Assembly: GCF_019578655.1 (NCBI RefSeq)
Contig: NC_063263.1
Coordinates: 24,613,001-24,677,000 of the forward strand
Reading direction: 5' to 3'
Origin: Ricinus communis
Lineage: Eukaryota; Streptophyta; Magnoliopsida; Malpighiales; Euphorbiaceae
Length of the DNA stretch: 64,000 bases
The position numbers and the translations under genes are program-made. A model generated the notes under the pieces. That model saw only the letters and a list, made by a program, of their open reading frames with translations. It was not told where the DNA came from and did no database searches. This document shows, in pieces, positions 9,946 through 22,599 of this stretch; the first letter of the stretch is position 1; each line of letters starts with the position of its first letter.

Positions 9946-10917
9946 AACTAGTCTGAAGGCAATTGTTGCCCTTTAGTTTAGTTATTAGTTTTTTTTTTCT
10001 TCTTTAGAATTTGATATTGTTATTTAATTATTTTCTAGAACAATTATTGTTATTACTTCATTTAATAATATTAGGCAATTGTTGCCTTATTTAGTTAAAT
10101 GATTTATGTTTCTAGAATGTCATACAAAAGATTGCATAAAGTAAGAAAAAAAATTCTAATGTGAAAAACCTAAAGCAATCCTAAATAGGCATAAGAATTA
10201 TATTATTCATATTAAGACAAATAAGTAACATAAACAAGTAATGTAACTTATAAATCTTATGGAATTAATATTATAATCAACTTGTCTTTCAAAAAGACAC
10301 ATATGCCAAAGTCCTATGCTATACATAGGATGTATGCTTGTTTCTAGGAAGATATATGATAAAGTGTAATATCAAGATTAGATCATGATATGGAATACTT
10401 GGATCATCAACAAAATGTCTATAACTTGCAATTACTCAAATTGATAAAGTTTCATAAGATGATGAAACTTAACTTTGTAAGACATAGTTAGATCAATAAA
10501 GAGTGTTGCAAGACTTCCCATAGGATATATACTCTTATAACCATGAATTCTAATATGTTCCATCTATGATAATGATAATAATAAAGTCTATATTTGTAGT
10601 GTATTTTTGGGTGTTTATGGCTTTGAATGTGATTTGTATGATGACAAAATGTCTTCCTAATATGATTAATTCAACATAATCTAAAGTGGATTTGAAGTTA
10701 CAAAGCATGCTTTACGTTCATTTTTAGGTCAATGTGTGTTTTAATGGCTTGTTTGGCTCAATCGTGTTTTTAGTGTTTTATTCTCATGATTAGGAACATG
10801 TTTAGGATCAAATTAGTTTGTTTACATAATGTTTAGTTAATAAATGTTTAGGATTTGATTTACATTTTAAACTTTATCCCTTTAAGTGTTAAAGTAGTTA
10901 TTTTGACGTGTTTTGGG
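9946..10917. other. AT-rich sequence, no gene recognised
   Basis: The first part may be decayed copia internal sequence. The part from about 10590 continues across the Tekay-like insertion into 13229 and looks like non-coding LTR sequence. No coding similarity is seen. Confidence 0.45.
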
Positions 10918-13228
10918 TGTAACGCCTGCATTTTCTCATCATCCATGTTATGTGCATTTACATTTAATCATTGGGCATATGATGGTATATCAATGATATT
11001 TTTATTTTATGAGAACAGATATATATTAATTATAAGTAGAGAATAAGAAGCATGATATTAGATTATTAATTTAGATAAGTTGATTAAGTACTTGGGTTAT
11101 GTGTATTAAGCCTTAAGACTTAATTGAACCAATAGTTGAAGGTTGGGTAAATAGATTGGACTTAAAAGATACAATTAAAAGTTAGTACCTATATATGGTC
11201 AGTAAGAATTAATTTAGGGTGATAAAAATAGTTTAGTAGGTGGTGGCATTAAGAGAGGAATATTAGAAATTGGAACCATGAGCAAACTCATTTTACCTCT
11301 TCATTTCTCTAAAATTCGTACATGGCCAAAAATACAAAATTTGGAATAAGAGAGAGGAGTGGAATACCTAGAAAAACTTAAGATTAAGATAGGATTTTGC
11401 CAACTATTGAAGGAGCCAAGCTAAAGCTAAAGGATTTAAGCATATTAGCAACCCAAAAGCTGAAATTGGTAAGTTGTTACTTGAGTGTTATTAATTTGTC
11501 ATTAGGGTTCTTGATTACAAATTGGAAAAACTTCATTTGATGCTCTCATTGATTAATTAAAGGTCTGATTATCATGAATTAGTAGAGTATTGAATGATTG
11601 CATAAAGATTAAGCTTGATTTAAGTTTAAGTATGTTAAGATAGAAAACTGTCAAAATTCCAGCAACCTTGATGTTCTGTATTTTAGGCATAACATGGGTT
11701 ATATAAGTCCAAATTAAGCTTAATTGCTGTCTATGGAAATTTTAAAGAGTCCTCTATAACTTTGTAGTTTTGTGATTTTGCTATTTTTGCCGTTTTGGTT
11801 GCCTAAATTGAGCAAACAGATTGCTGCTCGGGTACAACTAGGTGTATGACCCTTGCTCAGTAATTTGAAAATAATTAAATCTATAGAAGTCGGAATTGAG
11901 TAATTCTTCTTGGAGATGAAACTAGACGCATAAATGGATATGTCTATTTAATATGAGATTTTTGTATTAAGCCAATTTTGCCCAGCAATAAATATACCTT
12001 GGTACTAAATTCTGTCTAGAAAACAGAAATGTTGGAGATTAGTTTTATGAAATTTATTGATGTTAATTTGAGTTAAATTGGTATTTAACTAGATGGGAAA
12101 TGTTTATAGGATATTAAAACAGTAATTGAGAGTCTTAGAGGAAGAGTTAGACCTATGAATTAGAGAGGGGATGATCTTGTAATGCATTAGAACTCGCATT
12201 TACATGAATATTTGTAATATGCATGAAATGTGAATTGATGAATGTGTTGACAGGTACTCAAAGGCACGGAAAGGAAGTTGTGGAGAAAGGAGGTTCTTAT
12301 ATGCTAAAGGAATAAGTATATTTTGAGTAAGTAAATAGTTAATATTTGCTATGTTCATATATTTAATCAAATGTTCCGCAAATGGTTGCGTTTGCTTAAT
12401 ATTGTTTATGTTTGAATGGTGAGATGGAAATGATTGGTGTTGAGTGGAACAATTGTTATTGCTGAAATATGATATAAGTGAAATGATTGAATTGTGATGT
12501 TAAGTGCATATGTGCATGTGAATGGTGGATTCCCCTGTGAAAAAAATAATATATATATAAAGCCTTGGGAGGCTAAAGCCTAGAGAGGCTATAAAAGTGT
12601 ATAATGTGAGATGAGGCGGAGCAGCTTACGTGTGTGATATGTGAGGATGAGGCGGAGCAGCACATTAAAGGGGATCTACAAGCCGTGAGAACTAACCATA
12701 ATTGTTGAATTGTATTTCTTCTATGATGGTTGTAATGAATTGAGTAGAATGGTATGACTTTATACCTAATCTATGAATATCATGGAAAGTTATGTGATTG
12801 GGTGGAAATTGTATTAAGTGTATGTGATATAGATTATGTTGATTATTTATTTACTGAGCTGGAGGCTCACCCCTCTCCAAAATTTTTCTTTTCAGGTTTG
12901 TAAATAGTAGTGCATCCGTTGGTTGTATGCGAAGTCTAGCTTTTAGCAGTTCTGTCAAGTTGGGCCAGTTTTGTGAAGTCTCCTCCTGATGCATTTTTGT
13001 ATGCAGTTATGTGATATATATGGAAGTATGCCTTATAAGGCATAAGAAGATGTTTGTAATACTTGTTAAATGATGTTTAAGTATAATCATATGTTTATAT
13101 GTTAATAACCTTGTGTCTGGATTCTTAACAACCTACATATTGACCTATCTACCTGTAGTATATATTCTACGACGCTTGTATGCTTCCTAGCTAATGTTTA
13201 TTGGATAGCATGTGATGGGGGTGTTACA
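10918..13228 (+). mobile_element. Solo LTR, Tekay/Del-like chromovirus, TSD TTGGG
   Basis: The 2311-bp sequence begins TGTAACGCC and ends GGGGTGTTACA, giving TGTAAC/GTTACA inverted ends. It is flanked by a perfect 5-bp duplication TTGGG (10913-10917 and 13229-13233). Internally, GAGCTGGAGGCTCACCCCTC near 12859 and the tandem TGAGGCGGAGCAGC words at 12612 and 12650 are features I associate with Tekay/Del-type LTRs. No internal domain adjoins it, so it is a solo LTR formed by LTR-LTR recombination. The boundaries are firm; the lineage call is from memory. The + strand is assumed. Confidence 0.8.
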
Positions 13229-15359
13229 TTGGGCTTGACATACGATTTTCTATGTTAAGTGCATTTAACCACATGTTCATTGCAATAATTAATATTATGA
13301 GCATTTAAACTAACTTCTTATCTTTATATTACAGGTTCGGCTCCTTTAGATTTGGCTCAATCCTCTCTAATGAGGGTTCTTTAGGTTTAGTTTTGATTTA
13401 GAACAAATATTATGCTTATGTGGTTATATGCTTGTGTGAGTGACTAGTGTTAATTAGGAAATTAGCTCTTACCCTTTTTATAATTATTTATCTGGGTTGT
13501 ATCCTATTAATTTCTTCCTTCCCATTCTTTATTTATGTCTTATTTATTGCTTTGGTATATTTAGATCTTACCTCACATGCTAAAGGTAAACCGGACTTAG
13601 GTTGATTGATAATCTCACATGCTTACTAAAATAAATCAACTCACCAATATGAGTCCCCCACCTTCCATAATTCATTCACCTAATTGCTCAAAGATAAAAT
13701 GGACCTAGCACCTATATGCTTAATAAAACCAGTTCTATTTGCTCACCTTGGCATGTTAGATAAAATCTAAGGTACCAATATACATTCTTTAGGATTAGTG
13801 TCACCAATGTGCCTTTTCCCTAAGGTAGATGCATGATAGGCTAGTAACTTCTCTTCCTTACCTTATGTATGATTAAATAAGATAATAAAAGGTCATCATA
13901 ATAAAATAAGTAGTAACCAAGCTAGGTTACTATGATTAGGGAAACTAAAAGCCTTAGAGTCTAGTTGAGGCCAGAATATGTGTCCAGGAATGTTGGGGTG
14001 CCTAACACCTTCCCAGCATATACCTAACTTTAACCCAAATCTCTAACTTAAGGAGGAGAAAGTTAGGCTCTCTACGAGAAATCCAAGCCGCCATCCTTCG
14101 TCCCTCTCTATTTGTCTCGTTTATTTTACTCGAGTAGTGATTCCCAATCTTCTCCGATAATTTACGGCCATCGCAGTTGTCGTGATTCCTTAAGACCTAT
14201 TCCAGGATGGCTCACTTTCGAAATCGAGCCTAGTACGAAGGAGACAACCTTTGACACAATGATATAATCACTATCGCTAAAGGGTAAAGGCTTCATGAAA
14301 AAAGTCACGCTCATAGTAGCAACTTCACTAGGGACATAATGAGAAGTTGATATCGATTGACTCCGAGGCTTTTAGTATTCCTAGTTTTATTAACCTAGTT
14401 GTGCATCATTTGCATTAGAGTTAAAACGACCTAATCTTTACCTGTGGCACTGATATGCAGGATATCCCAATTCCATTTGAATAGGAGACAACGCATATTA
14501 GTGATGGCCACCACCCTCGTGCACGTATTAGAGAGGGAAAAGGCTTATCATGTCAAGTAGCAATGACATTCCCACCTAGATATATAAAAGGGATAAGCCT
14601 CCTCTAGTCTAAAAAGGGTTCTCCTTGATAAGGGAAACTAAACTTGTTTTATCCCAGCCAAAGATCATATAATGATATAGATCTTTCCCTTAGGTTACCA
14701 AATAACATATGAATGTATGCTTGCTTGGAATAACCTTATGAATCCTTCTCAATATTTCCTTAAATGCACTCAAGAGTACTCAAAGCGAAACACTCATCGG
14801 GATTGGCACAAAGGTGCAAATACCCACATAAATGGTAAAAGAGTAGCATGAAGGCATTATGAAAGATAATGAGTATGATTCATGACTTTATTCCACTGTT
14901 AGTGCTTGAAACTAAAATTTAGGCTATTCATAGTTAGAAATTCCTCCTCACGATGAATGTTGGAAAACACGTGATCAAGAGATGATGAACCAGAATTCGA
15001 ACTCCCTTAGAATGTGAGATTCACAGCGTCTGTTGTAGAATTCCTAATTATGGGTTAGCCTTAGCCTAAGTCTCATACACTAGAGAGAATCAAGCTTTGA
15101 TCATCCTTTGTTGATGGCCAAGCTAGGCCAAAACACCTAGGAAAGAAGACTTCCCCACTACTTGACTTTAGAAGGGAGTGTTGCATGAGAAGTGAACATT
15201 GATGTTCTATATGTTTACATCTATCTACACACACGTACTTGGTTATGATTTAGCTACGAATAAACTTTATGTTTGCTAACCTATTTTCTTTTAATGGACA
15301 TTGCATGTGAATCCATTACATATATGCATCTAACTGTTTCTTGCAGCCTTCTTTTCCTA
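13229..15359 (+). mobile_element. Tat-like LTR and leader sequence, non-coding
   Basis: There are no coding regions. The word GGGGTGCCTAACACCTTCCC at 13995-14014 is typical of the R/U5 area of Tat-lineage (Ogre-type) LTRs. Sequence before 10918 and after 13233 is continuous once the solo LTR is removed. I could not fix LTR ends or a primer site. Confidence 0.4.
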
Positions 15360-15650
15360 GCTCAACAATTTCTTGGAAAACTTAATGGCCATGATGCAAA
15401 AGCAGGCTGAAGTGCTGCAAGCTTTCAATACATAACACTAAGCGGCTATAGTGCCTCTAACTCCAACTACAATACCAGCCAACAATGGGACCATTACTGG
15501 TGTTGATGGTGCGGGAACAACTCATAGGAACCTAGTTGTACTTGATTTTGGACAAGCATCGGACAAGGACAAAAATGGCAGTAACCCATATAAGTTCACT
15601 GATGTTACTAATGAAGTTTAGGTTAAACGGACTGTTGTTCTAAAAATTCC
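15360..15650 (+). pseudogene. Possible Tat gag start, degenerate
   Basis: After a pyrimidine tract and TTGCAG the sequence could encode MAMMQKQAEVLQAFNT, then a Thr/Ala-rich and Gly-rich stretch. Several stops interrupt it. It has the look of a gag N-terminus lying after a leader, but I do not recognise a domain. Confidence 0.25.
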
Positions 15651-16681
15651 TCCCCTTGAACCATTAGTAAGGAATAATCTAAATCGTTAGAGATGAACAC
15701 CATGGAATGTAAACACAAATATAAGAGAAATTATAAAGCGAGTTTATAATGATGAGGTTCTCATTACATACGTTCCTAAACTTTGTTCATAGTCGATGTT
15801 TGATCAATAATTAGATATTGATCATTGGATATTGGTCAAATACTCGAGACTACCATAATGCATTATCACTTACTTGTGAAGTAAGCAATCTGTCTCATAA
15901 GGTTGAGGAATAGGGATTCCAGGATAAGCATACCGATGCTTGTTATAAGAATAAGTTTATTGAACATGACCCTACTGAGTAGTCCATATGGAATTTACCC
16001 CAAGTGTCTATCGACAATACTCTTATGACAATCATGTAACACATGATCCTTAGACTTGAGATAACAGTGTATTATCTTAGATTACTATACTTTGATACTA
16101 TTTTATGTTCTCCTATACATGGAGCACTGAAGGGATATTCATTACGTATAGTAAGAGTCGTACGAGGATAATAAGTTATCAATAAAGAATTTATTGCCCA
16201 AGATAATATGTCATGGGACTTGTGAGCAACCAACTTTTTTAAGAGATGCATATGGGGCGATAAGGGTAACAGTTGAAGGTTGGTGACACATCTAAGAAAG
16301 AAAAAATATTTCCTTTAAGATACATATCCTAGATGAATCAATCAGTAAGATTAATCGATTCATCCCCTTTGCTTAGAACAAGCATTCAATCTCCAACATC
16401 TCTTCTCAGTCTCCTAAAAGTGGTTTATTGAGACCTTTGCTCAGAAGCTTGTGTGGATCACCAAAAGTGACAGGTCACTTGAGTAGCTTTACAGTGCATT
16501 AATCATCCTTAAAGAATCAAGAATCAATAAAGCAAGAAGCACTCATTGGATTGGCCAAAAATCCCTTCATAAGCATTCTCCGATTTTTGCTTATTTTGTG
16601 TGTTATGTCTATTTTAATTATTAAGATCCTTGGTGGGAATTGGGAACAATTTTAAATTACTTATGTTGCGCCTTTCCTCAG
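15651..16681. other. Non-coding, LTR-like sequence
   Basis: No gene is seen. The style (TTACCCCAAGTGTCTATCGA, then CTTATGACAATCATGTAAC) resembles copia-type LTR sequence I have seen in plant repeats, but ends and duplications could not be found. Confidence 0.3.
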
Positions 16682-18950
16682 TGTCAGCACACCTTTTTTG
16701 GATTTAGATATTAAGGAAAAAGTGGAAAACCCTATGACAAAAGTTACGGCCTTCTCGGGTCTCGAGAGATGAAGGATAGTCAAATCCGAGGCTAGGATTA
16801 AGGTTAATCCAGCTGGAATTACCTTTTCTAAAATCAATTTGGACTCAATTGTCAAGAAAGATAAACTTCGAGGGTCAAAAACACAGTTTTTACAAATTTA
16901 GAGACCTAACTATAAAATTTTAAACTTCTTCTACGCGGAGCCAATTGGTTCTATATAAAGCCAATCAGCTGTATATAGAGCTGATTGGATTTTTGCAATC
17001 CAATGTCATTTTTCTTGATGATTTTACATCGAGATATAGATTCTAGAAGGTTTTCTTGACGATAATCATCATTTCTATTGATAATTATTTAATATTTTAA
17101 AATAAATTTGGATACTTATCGATATAATAGAAAGAGGTGATTAGGTTAGGGTTAACAACTAAAAATTGAGATTTGGTAACAAGTGATATCGATACTTGAA
17201 AAATATTAAGAGAGAAAACACACAGAGAAAAAAAAGAAAAATATTGTCGTTCTAATTTGACAACTGAAGACTCAAGCCAGTAAGAAAGAACTGTTTTTGA
17301 AAACAAGCCATTAAAGAAAGAATCATTTTTGAAAACTTGTTTCTAAATTGCAAGAAGATTTCTCTACACCAGATCTAGTACTAGATTCCTACCCGGTCTT
17401 TGACTCAACTGCATCTTCATCAGCTGAGACTCGTAGATCTATCAACTAAGTTGACAACTTGAAGGTTCCTTCAAACATGTATTAGGATTATAATTTATGG
17501 TCAATATGATTAGATTAGGGTTTTTTTGAATATGCATTTTAATTGGGTTTTGTATTTGATAATAAGAACTCTAGGATTTTGAATATGATAAATTTGCCAA
17601 TTAGGGTTTTAAATTTGATTAGAAACATGCCATAGGATTTTTTATCAATTTAGAATTTTGATCGTTCAGTGACTCCTATTTCTTTTTTTAATATATTCAT
17701 TCTATTTTCTTTTATTATGATTAATTTCTCTATCTATGTTTGTGAAATTCGACCATGGGAATGCAAAATACACTAAAGAATCGATAAAAGACCAACCTGG
17801 AACCCTAGAACCGATTGGCTCAGTTCAGAGCTAATTGGCTCTGATTTGAGCCAATCGTCTCTATGCCTAGAGCTGATCGGTTGTGCAAGGCCAACCTCCA
17901 TTTTTTTGGATGCTTTTTTTTTTTTATGTATTTTGGCGTTATGTATAGGTTTTAGGTCTTTTCCTTTTGCAAATTGTAGTTATAGACTGGGTTGTAATAA
18001 TTTTGTTTACTTTCTACTTTTATTTTCTTTATTCTTGCTTATTGTATGATTAATTAAATATGTGTTTATGTGATTAGTTAATTAAAATGGGCCACATAGA
18101 CTTAGGGTTCAAACTGGATCCTATTAGATGTATGTCCTAAAAGCCAATTTGACTTTTACTTTTTGGTTCATACCTTGTGATATTATTATGTAATGAATAT
18201 TTTTTTAATGGCAGTTGTTTATCATTCATTTTTATAGTAATATAATTATTGGATAAGTCCAATAATATTTATTAAAGACTCCATTCTCAAGAGTTGAGAA
18301 CATGAGTGACGGATGATCTTTAGAATAAATATTATAAAATAGTTCTTGGTCGTAGGATTAAATATTGGACATTTTAATCTGGAAGACCAACATAATGCAT
18401 TTAACCCTATGATTAGTATGATATATTAATATTTATAGGATGGTGAATCTCATGCCATTTAGTATGAGTTACTAAGTTAATCATTATGGGTCACTTGCGA
18501 GACGAGTGGACTGAGCATGATTTGAAGAAATAATGAATCACATGGATGATTTACTTAAGTCACTGATTCATTATTAAGTTATGATGGTGTAACTAAACCT
18601 CATACCTGAGGTGCCAGAGTTGTCTCATGAATATGTAATTAGAATTTGCTTAGGCTTTAAGTATCCGTTCATACCTAGAATGGGTACTTGCAGATAGTGG
18701 CTCTAGTGGTAAGTATCCACATCACCCTAAAAGGTAAAGAACAGGTATTTAAATGTCATACACATATAAAAAAAGACTTTAAAGAGGTAAGTATATGTCT
18801 ATCCGGTGTTAGTTTTCATAAAAAACCATAAAATACTTTCATTCGACCTGTGTACAGCTGATTTGGCTGTATACAACCGATTTGCACTGTGTTGAGGCGC
18901 TACTTTCAGTCTTATAAAGTGTAGGCAACTTTAAAAATAGACCCCGTGAA
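16682..18950 (+). mobile_element. Tat-type LTR-derived sequence
   Basis: The start TGTCAGCAC and the block ACTGCCTTCTCGGGTCTCGA-like (16742-16768) match the stretch starting at 47473, so both are copies of one LTR family. Repeated AGCCAAT.GGCT words occur at 16938-16990, 17810-17884 and 18848-18890. Bases 18120-18700 look like inserted copia-LTR-type sequence. Bases 18740-18880 match 33560-33734. The right edge runs straight into RNase H coding sequence, so the join is a rearrangement or nested insertion. Exact ends are not resolved. Confidence 0.45.
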
Positions 18951-19553
18951 GTACATGCTTAAAGCTCCATCTCTTACAGGAAAGCTGGCTAGATGGTTAG
19001 TACTCCTAACAGAGTTTTGACATTAAGTACATACCAAGAAGGTGGTCAAGGGTACGACCGTAGCAAAGCTTTTAGCTCAGAATGCGATGAAGGGAGATGC
19101 CCCTTGGGATCTAGAGTTTCCCGATGGAAATTTAGGGGCAATCCAAATTTAGGAGTGGAAAATGTACTTTGATGGAGCTTAAATGAAAGAGGTGCAGGCT
19201 TAAGAGTAGTTTTGGTCACGCCAGAAGGAGAAATGCTACCAATGACTAAAAGATTAGACTTTAGAGCGACCAATAACATGGCAAAGTATGAAGCATATTT
19301 ATTTGGATTAGAAGCGGCCATGGTAGCAGGAGCTAAGTATTTGATGGTCTACAAGGACTCCATATTGGTAATACAACAAGCTCTCAAGGAATAGGAAGTA
19401 AAAGAAGAGAGGTTGAAGCCGTATGTCAACTATCTCTAGACTTTAGTATGTAATTTCTCTAAGGGTTGCTTTGTACACTTTCCTCGAGATGAGAATCAGA
19501 GGCAGATGCATTGGCTACCATATCATCTATGTGGGTCAATCCCTTGCAACTTT
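18951..19553 (+). pseudogene. Tat-lineage gypsy RNase H remnant
   Basis: The reading begins with KAPSLTGKLARWLVLLTEF, the end of the RT/RNase H region in Tat elements. It then runs to a KMYFDGA-like start and VTPEGEMLPMTKRLDFRATN, NMAKYEAYLFGLEAAMVAGA and KYLMVYKDSILVIQQAL (19212-19394 open). This is the extra archaeal-type RNase H domain typical of the Tat lineage, which degrades RNA in RNA-DNA hybrids. The usual GDS is KDS here. Frameshifts and stops are frequent. A family-B solo LTR cuts the gene at 19553. Confidence 0.75.
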
Positions 19554-20974
19554 TGATGTGTGCTAATTGTGTTAGCTACAATCTAAGGTAGTGTACCTAT
19601 CGATGCAGTCTAGCACTAATGGCGAGTATCAAGGTCGTATTCCTCGGGAAAGTGAAAGCCCAGAGTTACTCATTTGTTCTTTGTTATATTAACCTAAAAT
19701 GAGTGATGAATAATTTCTAAACTAACTAATAGCTACAAGCTAAGTTCTAAGGGAGATGCAGGAGTAATTAATAACTAAAATAACCAAGACAAGAAAGCAA
19801 ACCCAAAGGGAACCTAAACTAGTTGGCAATTAAATAAAAGATAAAGGATTGGTGAGTCTAATTATGGTACCCGTGGATGAATTCTTAACTGAATTCGGTT
19901 TCTCTCTCTCGATAACCGAATTCCTAAACCTAATAACCTAAAGTTGGAATCTCTTCCTAACGATTGATTCTTAAATTAGCATTAAGCTTTAATCCGCCTC
20001 TATTAAGCTTTGTTAATTCTTAATCTGGCTAGTTAATTATCCTTATCTCTAAGCGATTATTAACCAGTTCTTTCTATTCAAAATTTCAATTGCCAAATGG
20101 ACTTCTCAATCACATAAAGCAATCTAAACACACAATTCACAACGTCTCATGAATAATGCATTATCTTATTAATACTGAAAGCAAGAAGAATACAAAACTA
20201 ACCCAAACAATCCAACAATATAATACTAAGCCAACATAGTAAAGAAATCCCACTGGATTTAATCAATCTAGCTAATCATGTTCATTATCAAAATACACAA
20301 GAATACAATTACAACAAAGAGTAAAGGTAGAGAAAACCCGATTACACCCTTGGATGAGAGTAAACAGCCCCAGTTCCTCTTGCTCGAATTGAATCGATTC
20401 TTGTTCCTCTTGCTTGATTTGAAAACCAATCAACGAACCTCACCCAATCTTCAATCTTTGAAGGGAATCCAATTGAAACCTCGATCTAAGTCTCCTTTTC
20501 CCTTGGTTTTAGCTCAGAAAACCCTTAGAGAGAGAAATATTAAGGTTTAGGAAGTTCTCCCCTGCTCCTTTCCTTTCTTTCCTCTCTTCTTTCTTTTTAT
20601 TAATTCCCCATGTCGCCGCCAACATGGCCGTGTTCCTGGCCATGTTACTCTCTGTGGTCGTGCTCCCTAAAAACTTCTTCTTCTTTGATATTTGATGCAC
20701 CCAACACGGCCGTGTTAGTGCCCGTGTTGGGAACACGGCTAGTGTTGAAACCAACACGGCCATGTTCAGCTTCCTCATGCTCGTACTTAGCTTGTTTCGG
20801 CAGCTTTGACGTCCAATTATGCTCCAATTCTTTCTTTTATCATTCTTTGACTTCTTTTGAACCTAATGCACACAAACAGACGCATAGGGTGAGTGTTGGG
20901 ACCAATTCACATCCAAATGTCCATAAAATCAATCTTAAAAATCCCATTTAGATGTGTGTATTTTACGGACATCA
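19554..20974 (-). mobile_element. Solo LTR, Athila family B, TSD ACTTT
   Basis: An inverted 1421-bp LTR: plus-strand start TGATGTGTGCTAATTGTG, end TTTTACGGACATCA. It matches the LTRs at 53340-54738 and 57760-59156. A perfect 5-bp duplication ACTTT flanks it (19549-19553, 20975-20979). No internal domains adjoin, so it is a solo LTR inside the Tat pol. It carries the palindromic CCAACACGGCCGTGTTAG at 20701-20718. Confidence 0.93.
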
Positions 20975-22331
20975 ACTTTCAATGAAAATTTTATGATTAT
21001 AAAACTGGGCACGCCTTGTTATCAAAGGGATCGGTTAGTGGAAGTTCAGATGGCATCGGAAGAGAAGCCATGGTTCTACGATTTGAAGAGGTTCATAGAA
21101 AATAAGGAATATCTAGAGGAAATGACTGCCAGGGAAAGATATGCATTATGAATTCAAGCTAGGAATTACATCAGCCATGAGGGAGTCTTGTATAAAAGAA
21201 TGGTGTCGGGTGTATAACTATGGTGTGTGACTAAAACAGAAGCTCAAGTAGTGATGGAGGAAATTTACAAAGGTGCATATGGGCCTTATATGAACGACAT
21301 AATGTTAACTAGGAAGATCATGCTGGAAGGTTATTATTAGTTAATAATGGAAAAGGATTATATAGCACTGGTGAGAAAATGTCGTGAATGCCAACTGTAT
21401 ACTGACCTAAGTCATATACCTCCAACTGAGTTGCATAATTTAAGATCTCCTTGGCTCTTTACAGCTTGGGTGATCGACATCATTGGTGAAATAAAACCTC
21501 CATCGAGTGGTCATACATTTATAGTCGTAGCAATTGACTACTTCTCGAAATGGGTTGAAGTCGAGTCATTCAGCATTGTGGGGGCAAGGCAGATGGCCAG
21601 ATTTATAAAAAGGAACCTAATCCATAGATACGGGGTCCCACATCATGTCATGACGAATAATGAGGGATAGTTCATGGGTGAGATGATAGACCTGCTAGTG
21701 GAATACAAGATCGAGCATCATAGTCTTCTCCTTATAAACCTCAGGCAAATGGGAGGGTACAAGGAGCCAACAAGAACCTGAAGAAAATACTCTCGAAGAT
21801 GGTGTGGAATCATAAGGACTGGTCATTTCGGTTACCCTTTGCACTTTGGGGATATCAAAAAACCGAGCGAGTATCGACTATGCAAACATGATTTATGGGA
21901 TTGAAGCAGTTTTGCCAATTGAGTTGGAGTTGAAGTCTTTGATAGTTATATTAGAGGCTGCAATACTGAAGTACTAATAGGTCGAGCAAAGATACTAGAA
22001 ATTAGCTCTGGTTGATGAATAAAGGATGAAAGCCTTATACCACATACAATTGTATCAAAAAAGGATAGCTAGGGCATTCAATAAGAAAGTAAAGCCAAAA
22101 AAGATCGAAGCTAGTGATCTAGTATTGAAGCACATGAGACCTACTGCATTTGACTCGAGAGGAAAGTTCAAGCGAAATTGGAAAGGCCCGTACTTGGTAA
22201 AGAAGGTTCTGCCTAAAGGTGTTGCTAAGATCTCAAACCTGGAAGGGAACAAGTTCACTGAACTAATCAACTTAGATCATCTCAAAAAAATACGATGTAT
22301 AAGAATAAATAATAGAAAAATAGCTTGTTGA
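20975..22331 (+). pseudogene. Tat-lineage gypsy integrase remnant
   Basis: This continues the pol interrupted by the solo LTR. Bases 21347-21670 encode 107 residues: KCRECQ (half of the zinc-binding module), AWVIDIIGEI with the first catalytic Asp, GHTFIVVAIDYFSKWVEVES, and RYGVPHHVMTNNEG. The residue that should be the second catalytic Asp is Asn (TNN for TDN), so this copy could not integrate. Bases 22026-22331 encode the C-terminal domain (KRNWKGPYLVKKVLPKGVAK). About five stops lie between. Together with the RNase H it marks a plus-strand Tat element without identifiable ends. Confidence 0.8.
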
Positions 22332-22599
22332 TAAAAAAATCTGGAAAGGCTGGTCAAGCAAAAATCAAGGCAAAAAAGAGAAAATAATCAGCTAGAAAAT
22401 CTGAAAAGACTGACTGATGACAGGAGTTGTATCTTAAGAAATTAAAATGTACCCATCTGAGTTTTACTAAATGAATAAATTATTTAGAATTGTTATTAAA
22501 CATATATATGTTTGATTCTACACACTAACTGAATGAAAAACAAAGCCAAAGGTTCTAAGCAAAATAAATGAGATCTAAAAGGAAGCATATTTTGTTATC

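Noticed and set aside
20610..20951. 113-codon plus-strand ORF in the solo LTR
   Set aside because: It runs antisense through U3 with the AACACGG words. Equivalent stretches at 53363-53638 and 57783-58049 differ in frame and start; they are LTR shadows.
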